In this document: in pieces, positions 1 through 7,400 of the stretch | Layout of the letters: each line of letters begins with the position of its first letter | How positions within the stretch are numbered: the stretch's first letter is position 1 | Made by a program: the position numbers and the translations under genes | Notes under the pieces: generated by a model | Databases searched by the model: none | What the model saw: the letters and a program-made list of their open reading frames with translations, nothing else | What the model was told of the DNA's origin: nothing | Assembly: GCA_023230985.1 (NCBI GenBank) | Contig: JALNWH010000033.1 | Span: 1 to 17,460, forward strand | Length of the DNA stretch: 17,460 nt | Reading direction: 5' to 3' | Source: Bacillota bacterium | GTDB lineage: Bacteria > Bacillota > Clostridia > Lutisporales > Lutisporaceae

Positions 1-327
1 GACTAAAACATTAAAAGCCAGCGACATAACCAGTGATAAAGATATACAATATGCGATAAAACCATATATAAAGTCTTTTCGTGTGCACCCTATGCTTATA
101 ACATAAGGAAATGTTTCGCTATAAGATACGGCACTTGCAATTGCAGCAAATATTATTATAGCTGCTGAGTTATTTGTTGTAACACTGCCTTCGATACCTC
201 TACTTCTAAGGTATAAAGCCAGTGAAATTCCTAATAAGGATATGCTAATCATAATTGTCCAAAATATTATAAGCGATTTTTTATTATTAAGATAATGCAT
301 TTTTAATTGTGGTATTATTTTATTCAT
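1..327 (-). CDS. ABC transporter permease, N-terminal part (runs off the window)
   Basis: The first 109 residues are visible and the rest lies before position 1. The ATG at 327 sits inside the end of the upstream ATPase gene (8-base overlap), so the two are translationally coupled. The protein begins MNKIIPQLKMHYLNNKK. A hydrophobic span at about residues 18-36 (IIFWTIMISISLLGISLAL) follows, then more membrane segments around 47-62 and 84-105. This fits the membrane subunit of an ABC-2 or YtrC/D-like exporter encoded with a GntR regulator and an ATPase. It has no recognisable catalytic motif, so the role rests on gene order and hydrophobicity. The substrate is unknown. Confidence 0.7.
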   Translation of the reverse strand, partial: MNKIIPQLKMHYLNNKKSLIIFWTIMISISLLGISLALYLRSRGIEGSVTTNNSAAIIIFAAIASAVSYSETFPYVISIGCTRKDFIYGFIAYCISLSLVMSLAFNVLV

Positions 328-1216
328 TAATTACACCCCTTTTAACCATTTTACCGCCGGTTAGATATATGAATAGTTGCTGCATGGGAATTGAACTAAT
401 ATTTAAGTCTGAAGAATATATTTCCGCCTTTTCTTTTTCATATAAGCTATCATATATTACTGCCAACATATTTTCGCCCATACATTCCTCATGCAATACT
501 TTTTTGAATTTAATAAAGTTTTCTACTTGCATTTTATCACCGCTAATATAAAATGCCTTATTCCTTATTTCATCAGCATTACCTTCAATTTTAACTTTAC
601 CTTTATGAAGTATAATAATTTCCTCTAACATATTGCTTATCTCGTCAATTAAGTGTGTGGACAATATTATAGTCCTAGGGTTATTCATATAATCTTCCAT
701 TAAAATATCATAAAAGAATTGCCTTCCAGGAGCATCTAGACCTATATAAGGTTCGTCAAAAATTGTTAAGGGACTGCGTCCGGATAAACCGACAATTATA
801 CTTAATTGTGACTTCATCCCTAAAGAAAGATTCTTATACAGTTTATTCTTATCTAATTCAAATTCATCCAAAAGCCTCTCAGCAAAACCGGTATCCCAGT
901 TTGGATAAAACAAAGAAGCCAGGTAAATAGCATCTTTTACTTTCAAGTCTTTTAAAAACATCCCACTTTCTTTAACAAGGCATATATTTTCCAAAACCTT
1001 TTTATTTTCAAAAGGAGTCTCTCCAAATACTCTTACCTCTCCTGTAGTTGGAAACATCTGAGCATCTATTATATTTAAAAGAGTGCTTTTGCCTGCACCA
1101 TTTCGGCCAAGCAAGCCGTAAATCTTATTTTCTTGAATTTTTATATTAATATCCACTAAAGCATTTGTTTTTCCAAAGCTTTTTGAGATATCTTCGCATT
1201 CTATAATATAAGTCAT
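320..1216 (-). CDS. ABC transporter ATP-binding protein (YtrB-like)
   Basis: 298-residue ATPase subunit that would power the permease encoded next to it. Walker A is GRNGAGKST at residues 37-45, Walker B is LTIFDEP at 150-156, and the switch histidine is in LSTHL (about 185-189). The signature motif is degenerate, LSLGM at about 130-134 instead of LSGGQ, which is common in ABC exporters of this group. The C-terminal 80 residues carry no conserved domain I can name. The start overlaps the regulator stop by 4 bases (ATGA) and its own end overlaps the permease start, so the three genes form one operon. In YtrA-type operons the regulator senses cell-envelope stress; here the substrate cannot be told from sequence. 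Confidence 0.88.
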   Translation of the reverse strand: MTYIIECEDISKSFGKTNALVDINIKIQENKIYGLLGRNGAGKSTLLNIIDAQMFPTTGEVRVFGETPFENKKVLENICLVKESGMFLKDLKVKDAIYLASLFYPNWDTGFAERLLDEFELDKNKLYKNLSLGMKSQLSIIVGLSGRSPLTIFDEPYIGLDAPGRQFFYDILMEDYMNNPRTIILSTHLIDEISNMLEEIIILHKGKVKIEGNADEIRNKAFYISGDKMQVENFIKFKKVLHEECMGENMLAVIYDSLYEKEKAEIYSSDLNISSIPMQQLFIYLTGGKMVKRGVINE

Positions 1217-1590
1217 CTTTTTTCTCCCCTTTCATACTTATTAATAAGGTTTATAAGTTCTTCTTTGGTTATGTTTAATTTTTTCGCCTCATTCATAAGC
1301 TTAAAAATATATTCCTCTACAAATTGTTTTCTTCTTTTGTTAATTATCATGCTTTTAGCCCCTGCCGCCACAAACATACCAATACCTCTTTTCTTATATA
1401 ATATGCCCTCTTCAACAAGCAGATTAATCCCCTTTGCCGCTGTAGCCGGATTAATACCATAAAGCTTGGCAAATTGATTTGTCGAATAAACTTGTTCATC
1501 TTCTTTTAGTGAACCTTTTAAAATATCATCTAAAATAGCATCAGCAATCTGAATATAAATTAATTTACTGTCATCTAAAAGCATTTTCAT
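1213..1590 (-). CDS. GntR family regulator, YtrA subfamily
   Basis: 125-residue transcription factor with an N-terminal winged helix (about residues 8-75). It contains the GntR-type stretch IYIQIADAILDDILKG and the recognition region FAKLYGINPATAAKGINLL, followed by the wing segment KKRGIGMFV. The tail of about 45 residues is short and helical, as in the YtrA subfamily, with no ligand-binding domain. I chose the ATG at 1590 (MKMLLDDSK) because a strong Shine-Dalgarno site, GGGGAGGTG, lies just upstream. A longer version starting at 1611 would place that site inside the gene. It is first in the operon with the ABC ATPase and permease and probably represses it. An inverted repeat just below the -10 box (1616-1637) is the likely operator. 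Confidence 0.88.
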   Translation of the reverse strand: MKMLLDDSKLIYIQIADAILDDILKGSLKEDEQVYSTNQFAKLYGINPATAAKGINLLVEEGILYKKRGIGMFVAAGAKSMIINKRRKQFVEEYIFKLMNEAKKLNITKEELINLINKYERGEKR

Positions 1591-1615
1591 AAAAACACCT
1601 CCCCGCACCATTGGT

Positions 1616-1637
1616 TAGTTACCTATGTAATTAACTA
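1616..1637. promoter_or_regulatory. Candidate operator for the YtrA-type GntR regulator
   Basis: TAGTTA (1616-1621) and TAACTA (1632-1637) form a perfect inverted repeat with a 10-base spacer that runs into the -10 box. A second, smaller dyad, TTAC/GTAA (1619-1630), is nested in it. Position and symmetry suit autorepression by the GntR protein. Binding itself is inferred. Confidence 0.45.
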
Positions 1638-1662
1638 TATAACATTATGTTTATTTTGTCAA
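1634..1662 (-). promoter_or_regulatory. Sigma-A promoter of the gntR-ABC operon
   Basis: On the minus strand TTGACA (1657-1662) and TATAGT (1634-1639) are separated by exactly 17 bases. This is a near-consensus housekeeping promoter about 45 bases above the GntR start. Confidence 0.75.
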
Positions 1663-1690
1663 TAGTCTTTTACTTATTTTCTATTATCTG

Positions 1691-1719
1691 TTGCACCTTA
1701 ATCCCGACTTTATTATAAT
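1691..1719 (+). promoter_or_regulatory. Sigma-A promoter of the universal-stress-type gene
   Basis: TTGCAC (1691-1696), a 17-base spacer and a perfect TATAAT (1714-1719). It lies about 50 bases above the GTG start at 1772 and is divergent from the gntR promoter. Confidence 0.7.
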
Positions 1720-1771
1720 GATAATGCATAGAGATTAATGCTTTTATAATAAATTGTAAAGGAGTCAAAAT

Positions 1772-2158
1772 GTGTTAAATAATAATGTGATGGTTTGTGT
1801 GACAAGGCAAAAAAACTGTGAACGATTAATAGAATTTGGAAAAAAGATGGCCAGTGACTTGAATGGAAAGCTTTACGTAGTGCATGTGGCTAAGACAGGA
1901 ACTAATTTTTTAGGAAATCCTGATGAAAGTGAAGCCCTTGAATGTCTTTATCAAGCCTCAAAAAATGCCGGAGCAGATATGGCTGTTTTACGTTCTAATA
2001 ATATTGTTGATACAATTATTAGTTTTGCAAAAGAAAACAATGTTTCTCATGCTATTTTAGGTGAAGCACCTAAAAGCAAGAATAAAAATAAAACCGATAT
2101 TGCTGAATATTTAAGGAGCCTATTACCTAATGTAACTTTTGAAATAGTACCTGCATAA
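1772..2158 (+). CDS. Universal stress protein (UspA/KdpD-type USP domain)
   Basis: 128-residue single-domain protein, probably cytoplasmic. The opening VMVCVTRQKNCERLIEFGKK resembles the USP domain of KdpD and stand-alone clostridial USP proteins: a beta strand followed by a conserved Cys-Glu-Arg-Leu helix. A second strand, KLYVVHVAK, follows at about residues 34-42, and a final AILGEAPKSKN segment (about 96-106) stands where nucleotide-binding USPs have GxxG-(S/T). The usual GS motif is replaced by GEAPKSK, so nucleotide binding is uncertain. The start is GTG at 1772, seven bases after AAAGGAG; an ATG two bases earlier hits a stop at once. It has its own promoter. Its precise role is unknown. 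Confidence 0.75.
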   Translation: MLNNNVMVCVTRQKNCERLIEFGKKMASDLNGKLYVVHVAKTGTNFLGNPDESEALECLYQASKNAGADMAVLRSNNIVDTIISFAKENNVSHAILGEAPKSKNKNKTDIAEYLRSLLPNVTFEIVPA

Positions 2159-2188
2159 AAACCTATATAATTTAAAAATATTAGCTAC

Positions 2189-2277
2189 TTAAGTTTAAAT
2201 CCGAGTTATATACTTTTAAATAAGAAAGTAAGTATTAAACTTAACGGTTTGTACTTATACTTACCTCAACATATAAT
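2189..2277 (+). promoter_or_regulatory. Promoter within nested inverted repeats, upstream of the lipase-like gene
   Basis: TTGTAC (2249-2254), a 17-base spacer and TATAAT (2272-2277) form a good promoter. It is overlapped by an 8-base dyad, GTAAGTAT (2228-2235) with ATACTTAC (2257-2264), and preceded by a 10-base dyad, TTAAGTTTAA (2189-2198) with TTAAACTTAA (2235-2244). The arms share bases, so the two pairings exclude each other. They could be operators or a terminator for the upstream gene. No T-run terminator is present. Confidence 0.5.
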
Positions 2278-2299
2278 TTAACTAAAATGAGGTTAAAGA

Positions 2300-3232
2300 A
2301 TGAATACTTATAAAGAAACTTTTATTAAAGGAAAAAATGACGTAAGAATCTGTTTAAGGATATGGGATAATGTTGCTAATCCCAAGGGTGTCATTCAAAT
2401 ATTTCATGGGATGGCCGAGTATTCCATTAGATATAATGATTTTGCAAATTTTTTAAACGGAAAAGGGTTTCTAGTTTATGGAAATGATCATAGAGGCCAT
2501 GGTATGACGTTAAAAAACACTGAAACACCCGGATTTCTTGGTGAAAACGGATTTTATAATATAGTAGAAGATACAAAAATTATTTCTGATTTAATAAAAA
2601 ATAATTATACCGGCCTCCCCCTTTTTATATTTGCTCACAGCTTTGGATCCTTTATAGCCCAAGAATATATAGTGCATTATTCAAATGAAATTGATGGATT
2701 AATACTATCCGGTTCTGCAAAACAAAGCGGTATTGATGTGAAAGCAGCTTATATACTGGCCAGTATGCAAAACAAATTATTCGATAATAGGAAAGAAGCA
2801 AAGCTAATTGATAGGTTAACTTTTGGTTCGTATAATAAAAGAATTAAAAAAAGAAAAACGGAGTTTGACTGGCTAAGCCATGATGGAAAAATAGTTGATG
2901 ATTATATTAAGGACAGGCTTTGCGGATATATATCCCCTATAGACTTTTATTATAATTTTTTTGGCGGTTTGAAAAACCTATACAAACCTAAAAAGATGAA
3001 AAACATATCAAAATCATTGCCAATCTTAATAATATCAGGCAGCATGGATCCCATAGGCAAGTACGGCCGTTTAGTAGAAAAATTATATGAGCAATATAAA
3101 AGTCTGAACATGGAAAATGTAACTCTTAGATTAATCGAAGACTGTAGGCATGAGATTTTAAATGAAACAAATAAAAAAGATGTATATGATTATATATATA
3201 ATTGGATTATGTTAAATTATTCCCATAATTAA
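2300..3232 (+). CDS. Alpha/beta hydrolase, monoacylglycerol lipase / lysophospholipase type
   Basis: 310-residue serine hydrolase of the Hydrolase_4 (serine aminopeptidase S33-like) family, which cleaves monoacylglycerols or lysophospholipids. The oxyanion motif HGMAEYS is at about residues 36-42 and the family hallmark GNDHRGHG at 61-68. The nucleophile is Ser114 in AHSFGS; the usual first Gly of GxSxG is Ala, as in many family members. Asp250 (GSMDPIG) and His284 (CRHEILNE) complete the triad, the latter being the typical C-terminal RHE-x-x-NE signature. There is no signal peptide, so it is probably cytoplasmic. GAGGT lies six bases before the ATG. Glycerol kinase is encoded convergently next door, and glycerol released by this enzyme could feed it, but the two are not co-transcribed. 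Confidence 0.87.
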   Translation: MNTYKETFIKGKNDVRICLRIWDNVANPKGVIQIFHGMAEYSIRYNDFANFLNGKGFLVYGNDHRGHGMTLKNTETPGFLGENGFYNIVEDTKIISDLIKNNYTGLPLFIFAHSFGSFIAQEYIVHYSNEIDGLILSGSAKQSGIDVKAAYILASMQNKLFDNRKEAKLIDRLTFGSYNKRIKKRKTEFDWLSHDGKIVDDYIKDRLCGYISPIDFYYNFFGGLKNLYKPKKMKNISKSLPILIISGSMDPIGKYGRLVEKLYEQYKSLNMENVTLRLIEDCRHEILNETNKKDVYDYIYNWIMLNYSHN

Positions 3233-3240
3233 ACTAATAA

Positions 3241-3268
3241 GTTTTTAATAATATATTATTTTAAAAAC
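3241..3268. terminator. AT-only hairpin between convergent genes
   Basis: GTTTTTAA (3241-3248) pairs with TTAAAAAC (3261-3268), with a further self-complementary AATATATT in the loop. It fills almost the whole 36-base gap between the lipase-like gene and glpK. The stem lacks GC and has no long T tail, so it is at best a weak bidirectional terminator. Confidence 0.35.
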
Positions 3269-4765
3269 CTATGGCTCCCACTTCAGTGACCTTTTAACTG
3301 CCTTTTTCCACCCTTTATAAAGTTCTTCTATTTTACTATTCTTATTTGAAGGTTCAAAAACTCTATCCATTTGCCAATTGTCCAAAATATCATTTTTGTC
3401 TTTCCAAAATCCAATCGCCAGACCGGCTAGATAGGCTACCCCTAGTGCTGTTGTCTCTATGACCTTTGGTCTTTCTACTACCGTATTTAAAATATCTGCT
3501 TGAAATTGCATTAAAAAGTTGTTTTCAACAGCGCCGCCATCTACTTTAAGAGTTTTAAGCCTGATATCAGAATCCTCTTCCATAGCCTTTAAAACATCCT
3601 TAGTCTGATAAGCTATTGATTCCAAGGTGGCTCTAATTATATGTTCTGCTTTTGCTCCCCTTGTCAGCCCTAATATAGCACCTCTTGCGTACATATCCCA
3701 ATGCGGAGCACCGATTCCTACAAATGCAGGCACTACATAAACACCATTGGTATCTGCAACTTTTGTCGCAAAGTATTCAGATTCTGCAGCGGTTCTTATA
3801 AGCCTTAATTCATCCCTAAGCCATTGTACTGCCGCTCCCGCTACAAAAATACTTCCCTCTAATGCATATTCTGCCTTCCCATCTATGCCCCATGCAATTG
3901 TAGTCAGCAATCCATTTTTTGATATCACTAGCTTTTTTCCTGTATTCATCAGCATAAAGCAACCGGTCCCATAAGTATTTTTCGCCATTCCCGGTTCAAA
4001 ACAGTTCTGTCCGAATAAAGCAGCCTGTTGATCTCCGGCAATACCGGAAATAGGTATTTCCTTGCCATCGAAAATATTTTTATCTGAATATCCATAAATC
4101 TCAGAAGAAAACTTTACTTTCGGTAAAATTTGCTTAGGTATATCCAAGGCTTTCAATATTCTTTCATCCCACTTCAAATCTTTAATATTGTATAGCATTG
4201 TTCTTGAAGCATTAGAATAATCAGTTATATGTAATTTCCCTCTCGTCAAATTCCATATAAGCCACGTATCTACCGTACCGAATAACAACTCATCATCTTC
4301 TGCCATCCTTTTTGCACCCCTCACATTATCCAGTATCCATTTAATTTTTGTGCCGGAAAAATACGCATCGACCACTAATCCTGTGCTATCCCTTATGTAA
4401 TCCTCCAAACCCTTTGCTTTCAACTTATCACAGATATCTGCTGTCCTTCTGCACTGCCATACAATTGCATTATATATTGGTTTTCCCGTAGTTTTATTCC
4501 ACACTATTGTTGTCTCTCTTTGATTACCTATACCTATGGCTGCAATTTCATCCCCTCTGATACCGGCAATCTCAAGGGCTTCTCTCGCTGTACCATATTG
4601 AGTAGCCCATATTTCCATAGGATCGTGTTCCACATATCCGGGTTTTGGATATATTTGCTGAAATTCTTTTTGAGCCTTGCTTACTATATTACCTGCCTTA
4701 TCAAAAATTATTGTTCTAGAGCTGGTAGTTCCCTGATCAAGAGCCATAATATATTTTTTCCCCAT
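3269..4765 (-). CDS. glpK: Glycerol kinase
   Basis: 498 residues, normal length for GlpK. It phosphorylates glycerol with ATP to sn-glycerol-3-phosphate in the cytosol. The sequence opens with the ATPase-fold phosphate loop ALDQGTTSSRTIIFD and has the glycerol-contacting NQRETTIVW (81-89). Asp245 in GIAGDQQAALFGQ is the catalytic base, and the second FGGY signature region lies near KTLKVDGGAVENNFLMQFQAD. GGAGG precedes the ATG by a few bases. No glpF, glpD or glpO lies beside it. In Enterococcus and Bacillus GlpK a histidine between YG and the GDQQ segment is phosphorylated by HPr; here the matching residue appears to be Ile231, so this PTS control is probably absent. Confidence 0.96.
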   Translation of the reverse strand: MGKKYIMALDQGTTSSRTIIFDKAGNIVSKAQKEFQQIYPKPGYVEHDPMEIWATQYGTAREALEIAGIRGDEIAAIGIGNQRETTIVWNKTTGKPIYNAIVWQCRRTADICDKLKAKGLEDYIRDSTGLVVDAYFSGTKIKWILDNVRGAKRMAEDDELLFGTVDTWLIWNLTRGKLHITDYSNASRTMLYNIKDLKWDERILKALDIPKQILPKVKFSSEIYGYSDKNIFDGKEIPISGIAGDQQAALFGQNCFEPGMAKNTYGTGCFMLMNTGKKLVISKNGLLTTIAWGIDGKAEYALEGSIFVAGAAVQWLRDELRLIRTAAESEYFATKVADTNGVYVVPAFVGIGAPHWDMYARGAILGLTRGAKAEHIIRATLESIAYQTKDVLKAMEEDSDIRLKTLKVDGGAVENNFLMQFQADILNTVVERPKVIETTALGVAYLAGLAIGFWKDKNDILDNWQMDRVFEPSNKNSKIEELYKGWKKAVKRSLKWEP

Positions 4766-4885
4766 GGTTTACCTCCAAGGTATAAATTTGATGTATTTAT
4801 TAATTATAATTATACCATATTCCCTTATTTGCGCTTATTTTTTGTAATGCCTACTCTGCGCATTTTCCCAAACCACTTTACCCCT

Positions 4886-4917
4886 TCGTTAACCGTTTTA
4901 TATTCATGGGTTGACAA
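4886..4917. promoter_or_regulatory. BirA (biotin repressor) operator in front of bioY
   Basis: TCGTTAACC (4886-4894), a 14-base spacer, then GGTTGACAA (4909-4917). The Firmicute BirA box is TTGTTAACC-N14/15-GGTTAACAA, and each half differs by one base. The right half contains the promoter -35 box, so bound BirA-biotinyl-AMP would block transcription. No birA gene is in the window. Confidence 0.8.
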
Positions 4918-4939
4918 TTGACTTTTTTTCATATATACT
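4911..4939 (+). promoter_or_regulatory. Sigma-A promoter of bioY
   Basis: TTGACA (4911-4916), a 17-base spacer and TATACT (4934-4939). The -35 box lies inside the right half of the BirA operator. The transcript start would fall about 85 bases above the TTG start codon. Confidence 0.78.
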
Positions 4940-5030
4940 TCAATATGTTATAAAATTTTGCCCATATCACAGCAAAAGCAAATGTTGCTATATTGTTAAG
5001 GGCTAAGCAATTTTTAAATGAGGTGATATC

Positions 5031-5579
5031 TTGGAAAACAAAACCAATATATACAGAATGGCGATTATCGGAGTTATGGCGGCAGTAATATGTATATTAG
5101 GTCCTCTATCAATACCAATCGGTGTAGTTCCTATCACTTTTACCAATTTAGCTATATATTTTTCTCTTTATGCCCTTGGGATGAAAAAAGGCGCCATGAG
5201 CTATATCATTTATATGCTTATAGGACTTATCGGCCTTCCTGTTTTTTCAGGTTTTGGCGGTGGTCCATCTAAAATAATTGGACCTACAGGCGGTTACCTT
5301 ATCGGATTTATATTTACGGCATTAATCTCCGGCTTTTTTATTGATAAATATTTCGATAAATGGTATATGTGTTTTATAGGTATGGTATTAGGCATGTCCG
5401 TATGTTATATATTTGGTTCCATGTGGTTATCATATCAAGCAAATATATCAACAGCTCAAGCCTTTGCAGCAGGTGTAATTCCTTTTATACCCGGTGACCT
5501 TACAAAAATTTCAATTGCTACTTTTATAGGCCCTGTTATACGAAAAAGATTGATAAAAATCGACTTATTCCAAGCCTAA
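5031..5579 (+). CDS. bioY: Biotin transporter BioY (ECF S component)
   Basis: 182-residue integral membrane protein that binds biotin and delivers it through a shared ECF module, or acts alone. About six membrane segments are visible. The family core LSIPIGVVPITFTNLAIY is at about residues 26-43, followed by KKGAMSYIIYMLIGLIGLPVFSGF and the GPSKIIGPTGGYLIGF motif (about 78-94) that marks BioY. The C-terminal FIPGDLTKISIATFIGP segment also fits. The start is TTG at 5031, preceded by GAGGTGAT with normal spacing. A BirA operator over its promoter supports the biotin assignment independently. ECF ATPases and EcfT are not in the window. Confidence 0.93.
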   Translation: MENKTNIYRMAIIGVMAAVICILGPLSIPIGVVPITFTNLAIYFSLYALGMKKGAMSYIIYMLIGLIGLPVFSGFGGGPSKIIGPTGGYLIGFIFTALISGFFIDKYFDKWYMCFIGMVLGMSVCYIFGSMWLSYQANISTAQAFAAGVIPFIPGDLTKISIATFIGPVIRKRLIKIDLFQA

Positions 5580-5657
5580 TCGGTCAGGCTGTGTGTCATC
5601 TTAATCTAAATCGAATACTATAGTTATAGATGAGTATTTATGAAAGGATGATGCAAT

Positions 5658-6365
5658 TTGGATAGACAAAATTTATATTACAACTCTCAAAATTGTGTTA
5701 CTCAAAGTTATACCGTTCCTTTAAAAAGAAATAACAATTATTGTGATTGTTTCCCATATAACCCTATAAGCCCTTTGCAAATACAATGGTCAAAAATCTG
5801 CGATTATTTTAACATAGGGGATCCTGCCCCTGTTTTTACACTGGAAGGTGTCCTACATGGTGAACTAGTAAAGATAAGCCTAAACCAATATTTGGGAAAG
5901 TGGATTGTTCTATTCTTCTACAACGGGGATTTTACTTTTGTCTGACCCACAGAGTTGGCAGCAGTTGCTGCTAGGAAATATAAATGGGAATCAATCAATA
6001 CCCAACCGTTGGCTATCAGCACAGACAGTGTCTATTCCCACAAAATCTTTATGGAAATCTCGCCTAGTGGTCGAAAAATCAATTATCCTCTGCTTTCCGA
6101 CCGGACCCATGAGGTGACAAAACGATATGGAGTCTTAAATGAAAAAACAGGTGCTGCTTACAGAGCCACTTTTATTATTGATCCTGAAGGTAGAATTCAA
6201 AGTTGGCTGGTTAACGGCCAACCGGTTGGCAGAAATATTGATGAAATAATTCGCCTCATCCAAGCATTGCAATATAATCGTATAACCGGTCTTGGTGTTC
6301 CTGCGGATTGGAATCCCGGGGATCCGGGTATCTCTACTGATTGGGAAAACGTAGGCAAGTATTAA
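5658..6365 (+). CDS. prxU: Selenocysteine-containing peroxiredoxin (in-frame TGA read as Sec)
   Basis: 235 residues when the TGA at 5943-5945 is read as selenocysteine (residue 96). Peroxiredoxins reduce peroxides with a peroxidatic Cys in a TFVCPTE-like motif; here the frame reads DFTFV-Sec-PTELAAVAARKY. Conservation runs on unbroken after the TGA: LAISTDSVYSHK, INYPLLSDRTHEV, Arg169 in the TFIIDPEG segment, and VGRNIDEI. Motif Thr93 is present but the motif proline is Asn89. The C-terminal resolving Cys (EVCPAxW) is Val214. A non-standard N-terminus of about 50 residues holds Cys13, a Cys29-Asp-Cys31 pair and Cys48. The start is TTG at 5658; the ATG at 5651 stops after four codons. The choloylglycine hydrolase-family gene follows after 12 bases. 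A chance nonsense mutation is unlikely given the exact position. Confidence 0.93.
5943..5988 (+). promoter_or_regulatory. Bacterial SECIS-like element for Sec insertion
   Basis: Directly after the TGA (5943-5945), TTGGCAGC (5955-5962) pairs with GCTGCTAG (5967-5974) over eight pairs, including G-U pairs, with an AGTT loop. The loop starts 17 bases after the TGA and has G as its second base. This fits the published description of bacterial SECIS hairpins (apical loop 16-37 bases downstream, G in the first two loop positions). CCCA (5946-5949) and TGGG (5985-5988) can add a lower stem. SelB recognition is inferred. Confidence 0.8.
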
Positions 6366-6377
6366 GGAAGTGAAATT

Positions 6378-7400
6378 ATGTGCACAGCGCTAACTTTACA
6401 AACAAGTTATAATGAAAATTTTATAGGTCGTAATATGGACTTTTCACATGATATAAAACCGGGTATTTATATCATGCCGGAAAATTATCAATGGTATGAT
6501 TCATATACTAAAAAAGAATATTTCAATACCTATAGCTTTATAGGTATTGGTCAAAAGACTGAAGGTATTCTAGGTTTTTTTGATGGTGTTAATGAAAGAG
6601 GATTTGCTGCAGCAGCATTATATTTTGCCGGTTATGCAAATTATGACATAGATTTTGATACAGCCAAAAAGGAACCTATTTCATCTTTGGATTTTTTACA
6701 CTTTCTTCTGGGTAAATGTAGGTCTGTAAAGGATATATACCTTTTACTGGAAGATGTTTGTATTGTTGGCTCTCCGGATCCCGTTACTAAAACTGCTGCA
6801 CCTTTGCATTGGATTGCTACAGATAGAACCGGCGAATGTGTAGTGGTAGAACAAACAAAAAATGGGCTGGAAGTATTTAGTAATCCCATAGGTGTTATGG
6901 CAAATAGTCCCGATTTCAAATGGCATATGACTAACCTAAAAAATTACCTTGAAATATCTTCAACCCAGAATGAAGAAGCTTTTTGGAGAAATGTTAAACT
7001 AACACCATTTGGTCAAGGTGGAGGAACTGCATTGCTGCCCGGTAGTTTTACCTCCCCGGATAGATTTGTTAGAACTGCATTTTTGAAAACTCATTCTCTC
7101 ATACCAAATAATAGGGTAGAAGCAATAATGACTTTCTTCCACATAATAGGTAATGTTTCTATACCTAAAGGGACTATACTTACAAGTCGAAGCACATACG
7201 ATTATACAATTTATACTGCTTTTATAGATACAAATACCTGTGAATACTTCTTTAAAACTCATGATAATATTCAAATAGCTGTTGCAGGATTACGAGATAC
7301 TTACCGGCATAATTCTCAACCTATATTTTTAGGCTATCTAAACCGTCCTGTTAGGTTTGAAAACTTTAATTATTTTAAGGAAGATATTTATGGAAAATAA
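6378..7400 (+). CDS. Choloylglycine hydrolase family protein (linear amide C-N hydrolase, Ntn fold)
   Basis: 340 residues. Members cleave non-peptide amide bonds (conjugated bile salts, penicillin V, N-acyl amides) using an N-terminal cysteine freed when Met1 is removed. Cys2 follows Met directly (MCTALTL). The other active-site residues appear in order: Arg18 and Asp21 in GRNMDFS, Asn72 in DGVNERG, Asn176 in MANSPDF and Arg232 in DRFVRTAF. There is no signal peptide, so it acts in the cytoplasm, as bile salt hydrolases do. The substrate cannot be decided from sequence: bile salt hydrolase, penicillin acylase and N-acyl amide hydrolase are all possible. It lies 12 bases after the selenoperoxiredoxin stop with GGAAGTG before the ATG, and overlaps the patatin gene by 11 bases, so the three are probably one transcript. 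Confidence 0.87.
   Translation: MCTALTLQTSYNENFIGRNMDFSHDIKPGIYIMPENYQWYDSYTKKEYFNTYSFIGIGQKTEGILGFFDGVNERGFAAAALYFAGYANYDIDFDTAKKEPISSLDFLHFLLGKCRSVKDIYLLLEDVCIVGSPDPVTKTAAPLHWIATDRTGECVVVEQTKNGLEVFSNPIGVMANSPDFKWHMTNLKNYLEISSTQNEEAFWRNVKLTPFGQGGGTALLPGSFTSPDRFVRTAFLKTHSLIPNNRVEAIMTFFHIIGNVSIPKGTILTSRSTYDYTIYTAFIDTNTCEYFFKTHDNIQIAVAGLRDTYRHNSQPIFLGYLNRPVRFENFNYFKEDIYGK

Noticed and set aside
4520..4921. 133-residue open frame on the plus strand across the glpK start
   Set aside because: It is antisense to glpK and runs through the glpK and bioY promoter region; no motif or ribosome site.
5943..5945. TGA as a nonsense mutation or sequencing error making the peroxiredoxin a pseudogene
   Set aside because: The stop falls exactly on the peroxidatic residue, the downstream frame is fully conserved without further stops, a SECIS-like hairpin follows, and selenium genes are present in the same window.
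5905..6117. Alternative start of a separate protein spanning the TGA region
   Set aside because: It is in a different frame from the conserved peroxiredoxin sequence and matches nothing.
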